DNA of 64,000 bases. It comes from Hymenobacter sp. UV11. Its GTDB lineage: Bacteria > Bacteroidota > Bacteroidia > Cytophagales > Hymenobacteraceae. Numbering within the stretch: the first letter of the stretch is position 1; each line of letters begins with the position of its first letter. The stretch lies in the NCBI RefSeq assembly GCF_004684095.1, contig NZ_SRII01000010.1, positions 62,001 to 126,000 on the forward strand, given 5' to 3'. This document shows, one piece after another, positions 17,310-26,880 of this stretch. The position numbers and the translations under genes were made by a program. The notes beneath the pieces were generated by a model, which worked only from the letters and a program-made list of their open reading frames with translations, had not been told where the DNA came from and did not search any database.

Positions 17310-18518
17310 CTAAAACCTGCTGATAAACGCGTAAGCGCCCAGCGTGTAGGCCGTGGCCGACGAGAAGTGGTCGCCGCCCTGGATGGGGTGCAGCTCGACC
17401 TGCGTGGCGCCGCGCTTCTGCATGGCATCGTAGGCGTCCTGCGAGTTGAAGAAGGGCACGTAGTCGTCGGCGGTGCCGTGGAAGAGAGCCAGCGGGGCGG
17501 CGGGTTTCCAGTCGTAGATATCGTTATCGGCCAGGGCGGCATTTAGCGGCGCATCGGAGTCGTTGAGCACTGCTTGGCGGAAGCTGGCGGCAAACAGCTG
17601 GCTCTGCTGGTCGGGCACCGCGCTGGAGGGGTCGGCTTGCAGCTGCGCCGCGTAGGGTGCCTGGTAATAAAACGAATACGGCCGGTTTAGCGCATAAACC
17701 TGGTCGTAGGTACGCAGCACCCACACGTAGGTACTCAGGAAGCTGAGCGGCTGCGTGCTCTGCAAAATGTAGCGGGCAAAGGCCGTTTTGTGGTAGGCGC
17801 CGGCGCCGGGCGCGCTGGCCGTCACGGGCAGGGTAGGGGCAAATTTCTCCTGTAAATACTTATGCAGCGCCATCGTGGCGTAGCCGCCCTCGGAGTAGCC
17901 CAGCAGGAAGTTCTTTTGATTGACCTGCACGCCCTGCTGCTGGCAAAACTCGCGGGCGGCGCGCAGCATATCGGCCGATGTGGAGGCCAGCGAGGCGGCG
18001 TGCTCATAGGGGTGGGGTAGGGCCTCGCTGGCGCCGTAGCCCAAGTAGTCGGGCGCCGACACCACGTAGCCGGTCGAGGCCAGCAGCGACACCAATGACC
18101 ACACGTCGCTGCCCTGCGCGTAGTACGAAGGCGCCTGGCCCTCGCTGCTCGGCAGCAACGTACCGTGCTGGTAGCTAAGCACCGGCAGCGCCATCGGGGC
18201 CACTGGCACCAGCACCGCGCCCGAGGCGGTCGTCTCCTGGCCGGCGGGCGTGAGCGTACGGTAGGTGAGGCGATATACTTTGATGGGGTACTTAACCAGC
18301 GCCGCCACCAGCGGCACGCCCTGGGCGCGGCTGGCCAGCGTGGCTGCGCTGTACTCGCCAATCAGGGTGCTGCCCGTGAGTACGGTAGCGGCTGCGGTGG
18401 GGGTAGCAGTAGCAGGGTCGGGGGTAGCCTTTTGACAGGCCGGAGCGGCCAGGAGCGCCGCCGAAAGCCATAGCGCGCCTGTGCGCCGGAGCAGGGGTAG
18501 GAAACGAAATAACGACAC
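17310..18518 (-). CDS. Secreted alpha/beta-hydrolase (lipase-like)
   Basis: 402 residues from a GTG start. The N-terminal signal sequence is followed by Cys in LLAAPACQK, possibly a lipoprotein. The fold shows an oxyanion strand (LPVLSYQHGTLLPS), the nucleophile elbow GYSEGGYA, an Asp/His part near the end (FHGTADDYVPFFNSQ and GGDHFS). It resembles secretory lipases and cell-surface esterases. The substrate is unknown. The 3' end faces the arginase-family gene across a palindromic repeat. Confidence 0.75.
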   Translation of the reverse strand: MSLFRFLPLLRRTGALWLSAALLAAPACQKATPDPATATPTAAATVLTGSTLIGEYSAATLASRAQGVPLVAALVKYPIKVYRLTYRTLTPAGQETTASGAVLVPVAPMALPVLSYQHGTLLPSSEGQAPSYYAQGSDVWSLVSLLASTGYVVSAPDYLGYGASEALPHPYEHAASLASTSADMLRAAREFCQQQGVQVNQKNFLLGYSEGGYATMALHKYLQEKFAPTLPVTASAPGAGAYHKTAFARYILQSTQPLSFLSTYVWVLRTYDQVYALNRPYSFYYQAPYAAQLQADPSSAVPDQQSQLFAASFRQAVLNDSDAPLNAALADNDIYDWKPAAPLALFHGTADDYVPFFNSQDAYDAMQKRGATQVELHPIQGGDHFSSATAYTLGAYAFISRF

Positions 18519-18596
18519 GTAAGGCGGAATAGTGGGAAAAATTCATCCCCCTAACACCCGCAGCAGCCGACGGCGTTCCGGCCACTGGTTTGAAAG

Positions 18597-21452
18597 CTAC
18601 CGCACTACCTCCACCCAGCCTTTAAAGGTGCGGCGAGTATTATTAGCGTCGGCAAACTGCACCTCGGCCAAGTAGTAGTATAAGCCACCCGATACCAGGC
18701 CGTTGGTGTTGCCCTCACCCACCGCGCCGCCGGTCCAGTTGATGTAGGGGTCTTGGTCGCTCTCGTACACCTTGCGGCCCCAGCGGTTGAAAATCTGGAT
18801 GCGGGTGCGCAGCACGGTGCTGGCCGTTTTGGGCCGGAACACGTCGTTCTTGCCGTCGCCGTTGGGCGTGAAGATGTTGGGCAGCAGGAAGAACGCGCAC
18901 TCGTCCTGGCAGGCCGCGTTGCTGAGCGCGCTGCGGATGCCCTGGGCGCTCACGGCCTGCACCACGTAGCAGTACGACGACTTCACCAGAAAGCGGTCGG
19001 CGTAGTCCAGGCGCGTGGTCGAGTCGATGGCCACGTAGATGCCAGTCTGCGAATTGCTGCGCAGAATGCGGTAGTAGGCGGCCGCCGTGCTGCAGCCCGT
19101 GGGCGTGCCGCTCACCGTCCAGCGCAGGCTGTTCTGGTAGCGCTGGTTGTCGGCCGGGAAAGAGGGTAGGGCGGCCAGGCTGTCGCAGTTCACCGGCCGG
19201 ATGCTCAGCACCGGCGTGCACGGCGTGGCTTGCAGCACGGTGCACACCTGCTGGCTCTTGTTCAGGAGGTTGTTCAGAAAGCTCAGGTCGGGGTACTGGC
19301 CGTTGGTCTGCACGTAGTAGCAGTATTGCTGGCCGCGCTGCAGCCTGGGGTCAGCGTCGGTGTAGGTGCCGCCCGCCGCGCCGGTCGGGGCCGTGCCGAT
19401 GGCCGCGTAGGTGGTGCTGCCGGGGTCCTGGCGGTAGATGGTGGCCGGCTGCTTGGTGTTATCCCAGGGCACGTTATACGCCCAGCTCACCGCCACGCGG
19501 TTATTATTGCCATCGGGCACTAGGCTGGTGCGCACGCTGCTGGCGGGGGTAGCGATTTCGGTTTGCTCCACGGGCGCGCCCGACGACGTATTGCTGCTGA
19601 AAAACGTGAGCTGGTACGTGTACTGGTTGGCCGTCGTGTTCAGGTTGTTATCCACATACGTGGTGTCGCTGAGGCTGGTGATGGTCGCAATCGGCGCAAA
19701 AGCCGTGGACGTGCCCACCGCCCGACCCAGGCGGTAGCCGAAGGGCGCGGTAAAATTGCCGGTGTTGGGCCGCGGGCGGGTCCACTTCACCGTAATCTGG
19801 CCGGTGGTGGGGCTGGTCGCATTCACGTCCACGTTGGTGAGCCGGGCCGAGCGGCCCGAGAAAGTCAGGCAGTCCTCGTTCGACACGATGCTGGCGCCGC
19901 CCGAGGGCAGCGGAAACACGGCGTACACCCGGTAGCAGTACTGCTTGCCGCGGCTCAGACCCTGCCCGTTGTTGTCGTCGGCGAAGGTGGTGACGCCTGG
20001 CAGCACGCTACCCACCTGCACGTAGCCCGAGCCCGCGGGCAGGCCCGTCTGGCACGGGCCCGGCGTGAAGGGGTAGGAGCCTTCGCGCCGGAAAATCAGC
20101 AGCTGGCTCGCGTTCTGGCAGGTGTAGCGGTCCCAGCTTACCAGGCCGGTGAGGGTAGTGGCGGTGCTCGGCACCACGCGCACGTTCTGGGGCGGCGGCC
20201 CCACCACCGTGATGCGCACCGGCTTTTCATCAATCAGAATCGGCGCCCCGCTGGTGGCCGGCGGACTATCCTGCACCTTGAAAACCACGATGTAGGGCTG
20301 GTTCGACACGTTGCTGCAATCGGGCGTCCAGTTAAACGTGCCCGTCACCGATGTGCCCGTGGTATTCTGCACGAACGTGGCCGGCGGAATAATGCCGCTG
20401 TAGGCAAACAGCGTGAGGGCGGTAGGCGTGCCCTGCGTGCCGGTGCCCACGCCGTCGGTGGCCGACACGCGCAGCGTCACGGGCGTGCCCGCCACCACGC
20501 AGATATCGGCCGGCACCGTAATGGTAGGCGGCAGGTTGGTAGTGGCCGTCACGTTAATCTGCATATCCCGAATCACGGTGCCAATCAGGATGCGGCCGTT
20601 GGCCGTGCGCCGCCACTCTTCCACCACGAACGCCACGTTGTAGACGCCCGCCCGGCTGGGCGCATTCCAGGTAAGCTGCCCCGTGATGGGGTCTTGCACA
20701 AAAATGGCATCTGCCCCCGCCTGGCCCGCCGGCACGCCGGTGTAGGGCACCTGCACCCCGCGCGGCAGGAGGTTTTGGTCATTTGGATACACAAAGCCCG
20801 TGCACTCCACTGGGTTAGGCGTGTTGTTCACGTTGGCGACGGGGGTGCCACCGGCCACCTGCTGGCTGGGGCGCAGGTGGTAGGCCAGCGAGTCGCCATC
20901 GGCATCATAGCCGGCCGGGTTGTGCAAAAACACCTGCCCAATGGCCGCCTTGTCGATGGCCGGCGCGCGCAGCACCGGCGAGTGGTTGCGCCCGTAGGCG
21001 GGGTTAATGGTGATGCTGGAATTGATGTAAAACGTCTGGCCAATCGAATTAGCCATATTAACCACGCCCCCCACCCGGTTCTCCCCCACGAAGCTCACCA
21101 CGTACTTGCCCGCGCCGGAGTAAAAGTGGTCGAAGTTGAAAATGAGCACGTTCGTGTCGCTCGACAGCGGTACCTCGCTCACCTTCAGAATATTATCGGT
21201 GCGCGTGCCGTCGCCAAAGTAAATCGTCACCGATTCCTGCGTCGCCCCGCCCGAATTTCGGTACAGCGTCAGCCGGAAAAAAATGTGGTTCGGGTTACCC
21301 GTAATGGTATCCACTTTGGCCTGAATATCGCCGGCCCGCAGGTGGGTAGCGTGCGCCCGCCCAGGTAGCAGCCCGCTCAAGACTAGTAGAAAGAAGACCA
21401 GCAGCCCGGCCGGCCGGCCGCTGTTTTCCCCGCGCTGTAAAAAGAATCGCAT
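18597..21452 (-). CDS. Large secreted protein with gliding-motility C-terminal domain
   Basis: 951 residues from the ATG at 21452, with a signal peptide ending RAHATH. It has Ig/fibronectin-like repeats in the middle (for example TGLVSWDRYTCQN and GQITVKWTRPRPNTGNF). The C-terminal about 90 residues begin LLPNIFTPNGDGKNDVF and contain IQIFNRWGRKVYES, typical of the gliding-motility-associated type B sorting domain. It is therefore expected to be exported by the type IX system and placed at the cell surface, possibly as an adhesin. The exact role is unknown. A second, shorter member is encoded at 43602-45617. Confidence 0.9.
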   Translation of the reverse strand: MRFFLQRGENSGRPAGLLVFFLLVLSGLLPGRAHATHLRAGDIQAKVDTITGNPNHIFFRLTLYRNSGGATQESVTIYFGDGTRTDNILKVSEVPLSSDTNVLIFNFDHFYSGAGKYVVSFVGENRVGGVVNMANSIGQTFYINSSITINPAYGRNHSPVLRAPAIDKAAIGQVFLHNPAGYDADGDSLAYHLRPSQQVAGGTPVANVNNTPNPVECTGFVYPNDQNLLPRGVQVPYTGVPAGQAGADAIFVQDPITGQLTWNAPSRAGVYNVAFVVEEWRRTANGRILIGTVIRDMQINVTATTNLPPTITVPADICVVAGTPVTLRVSATDGVGTGTQGTPTALTLFAYSGIIPPATFVQNTTGTSVTGTFNWTPDCSNVSNQPYIVVFKVQDSPPATSGAPILIDEKPVRITVVGPPPQNVRVVPSTATTLTGLVSWDRYTCQNASQLLIFRREGSYPFTPGPCQTGLPAGSGYVQVGSVLPGVTTFADDNNGQGLSRGKQYCYRVYAVFPLPSGGASIVSNEDCLTFSGRSARLTNVDVNATSPTTGQITVKWTRPRPNTGNFTAPFGYRLGRAVGTSTAFAPIATITSLSDTTYVDNNLNTTANQYTYQLTFFSSNTSSGAPVEQTEIATPASSVRTSLVPDGNNNRVAVSWAYNVPWDNTKQPATIYRQDPGSTTYAAIGTAPTGAAGGTYTDADPRLQRGQQYCYYVQTNGQYPDLSFLNNLLNKSQQVCTVLQATPCTPVLSIRPVNCDSLAALPSFPADNQRYQNSLRWTVSGTPTGCSTAAAYYRILRSNSQTGIYVAIDSTTRLDYADRFLVKSSYCYVVQAVSAQGIRSALSNAACQDECAFFLLPNIFTPNGDGKNDVFRPKTASTVLRTRIQIFNRWGRKVYESDQDPYINWTGGAVGEGNTNGLVSGGLYYYLAEVQFADANNTRRTFKGWVEVVR

Positions 21453-21573
21453 AGAAGAAGTACTTTCTTTAAAGGTAAGCACGGCGCGCAAAACCGCAAC
21501 CGGGTGCGCCGGCGCGCGCTGCGCCGTTGGCTGCTCCGTGGGGGGTAGGGGCTGCCTGCGCTGCAGCCAGGTA

Positions 21574-21602
21574 TTTGGGCCCGGCGCCCCGCCGTACCTT
21601 TG
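21574..21602 (+). promoter_or_regulatory. argS promoter, TTTG-N17-TACCTTTG
   Basis: TTTG at 21574-21577 and TACCTTTG at 21595-21602 fit the Bacteroidota -33/-7 pattern. The GTG start of argS is only 5 nt after the box, so the mRNA may be leaderless. Confidence 0.65.
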
Positions 21603-21607
21603 CCGGC

Positions 21608-23404
21608 GTGCAACAGCTAGAACAAACCCTCAAAACCGCCCTGCAAGCAGCCGCTCAGGCCACTTTCGGGCAGGAAATCCCCGCCGCCAGCCTCGTGCTG
21701 CAACCCACGCGCAAGGACTTTGCCGGCAGCTTCACCCTCGTCACGTTTCCGCTCACCAAAGCCTTCGGCAAAGGCCCCGAGCAAATCGGCCAGGCCCTGG
21801 GCGAGTGGCTGAAAGCGAACGCGCCCGCCGTGCGCGGCTACAACGTGGTGAAAGGCTTCCTCAACCTCGAAATCGCCGATGCCGAGTGGCTGCAGCTTTT
21901 TGGCGAGCTGGCGCGCCAGCCGGCCGGCGCGCCCGTGCCCTTCGACGGCCCCCGCAACGTGGTGGTCGAGTACTCGTCGCCCAATACCAACAAGCCCTTG
22001 CACCTGGGCCACCTGCGCAATAACTTCCTGGGCTACAGCGTGGCCGAGATTCTGAAAGCCACCGGCGCTACGGTTTCCAAAGTGAACTTGGTGAACGACC
22101 GCGGCATCCACATCTGCAAGTCGATGCTAGGCTACCAGCGTTTTGGCCACGGCGAAACGCCTGATAGCGCCGGCATTAAGGGTGACCATTTGGTAGGTCA
22201 CTATTATGTGCTTTTCGAGAAGCATTACCGCGAAGAAATCAAGCAACTAGAATCCGAAGGAGTTGCCAATGATATTGCCAAGCGCCAAGCTCCGCTGATG
22301 CTAGATGCCCAGCAGATGTTGCAGCAATGGGAAGCCGGTGATGAAGCTGTAGTAACGCTGTGGCGGCAGATGAACGGCTGGGTGTACAAAGGCCACAACT
22401 CAACCTACGCCAATATTGGCGTCGATTTTGATAAGTTTTACTACGAGTCAGGCACCTATCTGCTAGGTAAGGAGCGCGTCCAAGAAGGGCTGGGTAAAGG
22501 CGTGTTTTTCAACAAGGAAAATGGCTCGGTCTGGGTTGACCTGCAAGCCGAAGGCCTTGACGAAAAGCTACTGCTACGCGCCGACGGCACGAGCGTTTAC
22601 ATCACCCAGGACTTGGGCACGGCCGAATTGAAGTACGAAGACTTCGGTTACGATTCAAGCATCTACGTCATTGCCGACGAGCAGAATTATCACATGCAGG
22701 TGCTGCAAGCCACGCTCGGAAAACTCGGCAAACCTTATGCGGCGGCCATTCATCACCTCAGCTACGGCATGGTTGACCTGCCTAACGGGGCCAAAATGAA
22801 AACCCGCGAAGGCACCGTGGTCGATGCCGACGAGCTGGTGCTCGAAGTAGAGGAAGCCGCCAAGGCCGCCACCCTCGAAAAAGGCAAAACCGAAGGCCTC
22901 AGCGAAGAAGAGTTGACCCAGCTCTACCACACGCTGGGCCTGGGCGCGCTCAAGTATTACCTGCTCAAAGTGGACCCCAAGAAGCGGATGCTCTTCAACC
23001 CCGCCGAGTCGGTGCGACTGGAAGGCGACACCGGGCCCTTCGTGCAGTACAGCTACGCCCGCATCTCGTCCATCCGCCGCAAGGCCGTGGAGCAGGGGGT
23101 AGTCGAGCTCACGGATTTCAGCCAGCTCACCGAGCTGCAACCCACGGAGCAGGAGCTGATTCAGCAGCTGGCCGGCTACGCGGGGGTAGTGGCCGAAGCT
23201 GCGCGTTCTCTTTCGCCCGCTGTGGTGGCCCAGTACGCCTACGACGTGGCCAAGAGCTACAACCGCTTCTACACCGAAGTGCCCATTTTCAACGAGGCCG
23301 ACCCGCTGAAAAAAGCCTTCCGCGTGGCCCTTTCGGCTAAAACTGCCGAGACTATCAAAACCAGCCTCGGCCTGCTCGGCATCGACGTGCCTGAGCGCAT
23401 GTAA
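21608..23404 (+). CDS. argS: Arginyl-tRNA synthetase
   Basis: 598 residues from the GTG at 21608, chosen because the promoter -7 box lies just upstream and the protein then starts as ArgS does. The Add-1 N-terminal domain, the HIGH-type motif HLGH at 132-135 in NTNKPLHLGHLRNN, the KMSKS-equivalent KMKTREG at 396-402 and the DALR anticodon-binding end (YDVAKSYNRFY) are all present. It charges tRNA-Arg with arginine. No partner gene is adjacent. The length is normal. Confidence 0.97.
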   Translation: MQQLEQTLKTALQAAAQATFGQEIPAASLVLQPTRKDFAGSFTLVTFPLTKAFGKGPEQIGQALGEWLKANAPAVRGYNVVKGFLNLEIADAEWLQLFGELARQPAGAPVPFDGPRNVVVEYSSPNTNKPLHLGHLRNNFLGYSVAEILKATGATVSKVNLVNDRGIHICKSMLGYQRFGHGETPDSAGIKGDHLVGHYYVLFEKHYREEIKQLESEGVANDIAKRQAPLMLDAQQMLQQWEAGDEAVVTLWRQMNGWVYKGHNSTYANIGVDFDKFYYESGTYLLGKERVQEGLGKGVFFNKENGSVWVDLQAEGLDEKLLLRADGTSVYITQDLGTAELKYEDFGYDSSIYVIADEQNYHMQVLQATLGKLGKPYAAAIHHLSYGMVDLPNGAKMKTREGTVVDADELVLEVEEAAKAATLEKGKTEGLSEEELTQLYHTLGLGALKYYLLKVDPKKRMLFNPAESVRLEGDTGPFVQYSYARISSIRRKAVEQGVVELTDFSQLTELQPTEQELIQQLAGYAGVVAEAARSLSPAVVAQYAYDVAKSYNRFYTEVPIFNEADPLKKAFRVALSAKTAETIKTSLGLLGIDVPERM

Positions 23405-23424
23405 TTATCCAAAAGAATAAAAGC

Positions 23425-23527
23425 AGAACGTCATGCTGAACTTGTCGAAGCATCTCTACCGCGCCGCTGGGGTTACTACCCCGATGAAAGCGGTAGAGAT
23501 GCTTCGGCAAGCTCAGCATGACGTTCT
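23425..23527. repeat. Palindromic repeat, AACGTCATGCTGA group, copy 1
   Basis: AGAACGTCATGCTGA...CTTGTCGAAGCATCTC pairs with its complement ending GACGTTCT. It lies between argS and the LOG gene, both plus strand. Confidence 0.85.
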
Positions 23528-23556
23528 TAATTTATTGACAGCGAACAAGTACTAGC

Positions 23557-24138
23557 ATGAAAAGCGTAGCAGTCTACTGCGGCTCCAGCAGCGGCAACCA
23601 GCAGATTTACACCCAGCAAGCCCAGGAAATGGGCCGCGAGCTAGCCCGCCGCGACCTCACCCTGGTGTACGGGGGCGGCTGCGTGGGCCTCATGGGTACC
23701 ATCGCCGACGCCGTGCTGGCCGAGGGGGGTAGGGTGATTGGCGTCATCCCCGGCTTCCTGGCCGATAAGGAGCTGGCGCACAAGGGATGCACCGAGCTGC
23801 ACGTAGTCGAAACCATGCACCAGCGCAAGCTGCTCATGGCCGACCTGGCCGAGGGTTTCGTGGCCATGCCTGGTGGCTTCGGCACCCTCGAAGAGCTGTT
23901 TGAAGTGCTGACTTGGGGCCAGCTGGGCCTGCACGGCAAGCCGGTGGGCCTGCTCAACACGCAAGGCTTCTACGACTCGCTGCTGGCCCTGCTCGACCAC
24001 ATGAGCGCTGAGGCGTTTCTGCGGCAGGAAAACCGCAGCCAGGTGCTGCAGCACGCCAGTGCCGCTGCCCTGCTCGACGCCATGCAACACTACCAGCCCG
24101 TGCGCCTCGAAAAGTGGCTCACGCCCGCCACCACCTAG
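23557..24138 (+). CDS. LOG-family phosphoribohydrolase (TIGR00730)
   Basis: 193 residues. Rossmann-like fold with the glycine-rich site YGGGCVGLMG and the family signature MPGGFGTLEELFE. The LOG family cleaves nucleoside 5'-monophosphates such as AMP or cytokinin riboside monophosphate to base and ribose 5-phosphate. A purine-linked role would suit the purine block that follows, but the genes are convergent, so no operon is implied. The start MKSVAVYCGSSSGN is typical. Confidence 0.9.
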   Translation: MKSVAVYCGSSSGNQQIYTQQAQEMGRELARRDLTLVYGGGCVGLMGTIADAVLAEGGRVIGVIPGFLADKELAHKGCTELHVVETMHQRKLLMADLAEGFVAMPGGFGTLEELFEVLTWGQLGLHGKPVGLLNTQGFYDSLLALLDHMSAEAFLRQENRSQVLQHASAAALLDAMQHYQPVRLEKWLTPATT

Positions 24139-24154
24139 CCAGAAGCAAGGATAA

Positions 24155-24259
24155 AAAAGAACGTCATGTTGAGCCTGCGAAGCATCTCGCTCGCACCGTT
24201 GGATGACTAACCCAGTGGCGCGAGCGAGATGCTTCGCAGGCTCAGCATGACGTTCTTTT
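24155..24259. repeat. Palindromic repeat, AACGTCATGCTGA group, copy 2
   Basis: AAAAGAACGTCATG at the left end and the inverted CATGACGTTCTTTT at the right. Inner arms are GAGCCTGCGAAGCATCTCGC and its complement. It lies between convergent genes, with T runs in both directions. Confidence 0.85.
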
Positions 24260-24302
24260 GAGTAGATGTTTTTGTTCGATTTCGCTACCGCCTACCCCCC
24301 CC

Positions 24303-25595
24303 TCACAGCAGCAAACTCACCAGCGAGAGCGCCAGTATCACGTACATCACGGCGCTGATGTCGCGGAAGCGCAGCAACAGCAGCCGGATGATGCCCCACG
24401 ACAAAAACCCGCAGGCCATGCCCGTGGCAATGGAAAAGCTGAACGGCATCAGTAGCATGGTGAACAGCGCGGGCACGTAGTCTTCATACTTGCTGAAATC
24501 GAGGTGGCGCACCTGGCTAATCATCAGCAGGCCCACGATGACCAGCGCGGGCGCCGTGGCGTAGGCCGGCACCACTTTGATGAGCGGAATAATGGCCAGC
24601 GAGCCCACAAAGAGCAGCGCCGTAGTCACGGCCGTGAGGCCCGTGCGCCCGCCCGCCGCAATGCCGGTGGCCGACTCGATGTAGGCCGTGCTGGGCGAGG
24701 TGCCCAGCAGGCTGCTCACAATGGCGGCCACCGCGTCGATGTTCAGCATGCGGCCCAGGCCCCGGATTTTGCCGTCGGGCTGGCGCAGGCCGGCCTCGCC
24801 CGCGCAGGCCACCAACGTGCCCAGCGAGTCAAACATATTGATGTAAAACAGCGCGAAAATCGGCCCGATGAGGCTCCATTTCAGCGCGCCCAGCGGGTCG
24901 AGCTTGAAGACCACCGGCGCCAGCCGCAGGCTGCTGGTAAAGAGCTGGGTAGGGGCCGCCACCAGCCCCGCCCCGGCCGCCAGCACCGTGGCCACCACAA
25001 TGCCGATGAGGATGGCTCCCTGCACCTGCCGAATGAGCAAAGCCAGCGTCACAAAAAGCCCCACCACGCTGATAACCACCGGCGGCGTAAACTTGCCCAG
25101 CCCCACCAGCGTGGCCGGGTTGGCCACCACCACGCCCATATTGCGCAGCCCGATAAACAGCAAAAACAGCCCAATGCCCACCGGAATGGCCGTGACAATG
25201 GCCGGCGGAATGGCCTCCACCAGCTTCTCGCGCGCGCCCAGCAGGCTGAGTACCAGAAACAGCACGCCCGCCCAAAACCCGATGCCCAGCGCCACCGGCC
25301 ACGGCACGCCCTTGGTGAGCACCAGCGTGTAGGTGAAAAAGGCGCTCATGCCCAGGCCCGGCGCCAGGGCCACCGGCACGTTGGCCCCTACCCCCATCAG
25401 GGCCGACGACAGCGCCGCTACCAGGCACGTCACGGCAATGAGGGCGCCCTGGTCCATGCCGGCCGCTCCCAGCGTGGCCGGCACCACAAACACGATGTAG
25501 GCCATCGTGAGGTAGGTAGTGAGGCCCGCGACCAGCTCGGTGCGCAGGGTAGTACGGTGTTCCTGAAAGCGAAAAAAACCGGCAAGCGAAGGCAT
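24303..25595 (-). CDS. NCS2-family purine base permease (AzgA-like)
   Basis: 430 residues with about twelve hydrophobic segments. AzgA-type features: ALAPGLGMSAFFTY, the central FDSLGTLVACAGEAGL and LGTSPSTAYIESATGIAAGG. These permeases import adenine, guanine or hypoxanthine with protons across the inner membrane. It is the most downstream gene of a same-strand block with an exported NUP protein and an adenosine-deaminase-like lipoprotein. The gap to the NUP gene is 31 bases, so an operon is likely. A CCTACCCC motif lies 14 bases before the start on the coding strand. Confidence 0.9.
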   Translation of the reverse strand: MPSLAGFFRFQEHRTTLRTELVAGLTTYLTMAYIVFVVPATLGAAGMDQGALIAVTCLVAALSSALMGVGANVPVALAPGLGMSAFFTYTLVLTKGVPWPVALGIGFWAGVLFLVLSLLGAREKLVEAIPPAIVTAIPVGIGLFLLFIGLRNMGVVVANPATLVGLGKFTPPVVISVVGLFVTLALLIRQVQGAILIGIVVATVLAAGAGLVAAPTQLFTSSLRLAPVVFKLDPLGALKWSLIGPIFALFYINMFDSLGTLVACAGEAGLRQPDGKIRGLGRMLNIDAVAAIVSSLLGTSPSTAYIESATGIAAGGRTGLTAVTTALLFVGSLAIIPLIKVVPAYATAPALVIVGLLMISQVRHLDFSKYEDYVPALFTMLLMPFSFSIATGMACGFLSWGIIRLLLLRFRDISAVMYVILALSLVSLLL

Positions 25596-25626
25596 AGCGA
25601 AAAAGTAGGGGGTAGGAAAGCTACGG

Positions 25627-26691
25627 TCAGTTGCCGGGCAGCTTGTCGCGGTAGGTGGGCCAGTCGGCCACCAAGCGATTGACTACCGTGGCGCCCGTGC
25701 GGTAGGCCGCGTCGAGGGCGGGCAGGTAGGCCGAGTAGCCCTTATCCTGGCCGTGCTCCTCGCCGGCCAGGCTCTGAATGGCCGTGCTGCCGGGGTGCTG
25801 CATGGTGAAGTTGCTGGCCGCCCGCAGCACCAGAAACCGGCTGAAATCGACCCGTCCCGCCCGGCCCAGAAACTGCAGCGACTGCCCCGTGCCGGTGTCT
25901 TCCATGGCCGAGGTCACGAAGTTGCCCTGGCCCTGGGTCCAGTATTTCACCCAGTCGTTGGCCCACTGGTTGAGGAGCGCGCCGTGCCAGTAGGTCATGG
26001 CGGCCAGGTGGTCGCCCATCATCACGCGGGGCGGCTGGCGGGCGGCGGGGTACTGCGTGTAGGCCTGGCGGGCTGCCTTAATTTTCTCATTATCGAGCAG
26101 TTGCAGGTCCTTGGTTAGGCCGTAGGCCCAGTGCACCAGGCCGGGGTTCAGGTGCAGGGCGTTGTTGTAGTCGCCGGCGCGGGCAGGCTCCTGATAGGGC
26201 TTGGTTTTGCTGAGGGGCAGGTAGCCGGTCGTCCATTCCGGGGGCGCCTCGCGGGGGTCGATTTCATGGGCCAGGTCGCCATCTACCAGCCACTCGGCCC
26301 ACGCGGCCGAGCCCGTGCTGCCATCGGCCGGGTCGATGCCCGCAATGCCCGCCACCAGCCAGTAGGCCTTGGTCAGGTCGAAGCGCGGGTCCATGCCCAG
26401 GGCCATGATGGAGGCCGCCGAGCGGGCCGTGCCCATGCCGGTGCAAATGCCCAGCACCTGCTTTTCGGGGTTATAGCGCAGCGCCCGGTAGCCCTGCGGG
26501 AAGGCAATGGTCTGGGCCAGGGGTAGGCGCTCGACCCAGTACTGAAACTCGCCCGGCGTGTCGCCCGTGTCCTCGCCGCGCTCAAACATCGTCACCACCA
26601 CTACGCGCACTGGGATGGGCTTGGTGGCCTGCGCCGCGCCCAGCAGCGGCAGCAGGATGGTTAGTAGTAATAAGGTAAAACGGTGCGTCAT
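25627..26691 (-). CDS. Exported NUP-family (purine nucleoside permease-like) protein
   Basis: 354 residues from the ATG at 26691, with a clear signal peptide (LLLLTILLPLLGAAQA). It matches the NUP family (RVVVVTMFERGEDTGDTPGE; GICTGMGTARSAASIMALG; AGIAGIDP). NUP is annotated as permease but has no membrane helices here beyond the signal. As I recall, the family belongs to the nucleoside phosphorylase superfamily, and the TGMG...GIAG pattern agrees with that fold. A periplasmic nucleoside-splitting or -binding role is therefore plausible. It is adjacent to the purine permease and the adenosine-deaminase-like gene. Confidence 0.8.
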   Translation of the reverse strand: MTHRFTLLLLTILLPLLGAAQATKPIPVRVVVVTMFERGEDTGDTPGEFQYWVERLPLAQTIAFPQGYRALRYNPEKQVLGICTGMGTARSAASIMALGMDPRFDLTKAYWLVAGIAGIDPADGSTGSAAWAEWLVDGDLAHEIDPREAPPEWTTGYLPLSKTKPYQEPARAGDYNNALHLNPGLVHWAYGLTKDLQLLDNEKIKAARQAYTQYPAARQPPRVMMGDHLAAMTYWHGALLNQWANDWVKYWTQGQGNFVTSAMEDTGTGQSLQFLGRAGRVDFSRFLVLRAASNFTMQHPGSTAIQSLAGEEHGQDKGYSAYLPALDAAYRTGATVVNRLVADWPTYRDKLPGN

Positions 26692-26745
26692 ATTCGAGGG
26701 CTTTTGAGGTGAAAGAGGGGGGTAGGGGAGCGTGCAAATCAACTT

Positions 26746-26849
26746 AAAAGAACGTCATGCTGAGCTTGTCGAAGCATCTCTACCGCTTCATATGAGCCTT
26801 TCAACGAGGCGACCAAGATGCTTCGACAAGCTCAGCATGACGTTCTTTT
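26746..26849. repeat. Palindromic repeat, AACGTCATGCTGA group, copy 3
   Basis: AAAAGAACGTCATGCTGAGC and its inverted copy at the right end. Inner CTTGTCGAAGCATCT arms pair. It lies between two genes of the minus-strand purine block. Confidence 0.85.
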
Positions 26850-26880
26850 TCAAGGCGTTCTTCTATAATCTATTAGCTCC

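Noticed and set aside
19563-21368. 601-residue plus-strand open frame opposite the large gliding-domain gene
   Set aside because: His/Arg/Gly-rich shadow translation of a real gene; no signal, domain or promoter.
24504-25682. 392-residue plus-strand open frame opposite the NCS2 permease gene
   Set aside because: Shadow of the permease gene, His/Arg-rich with no motif.
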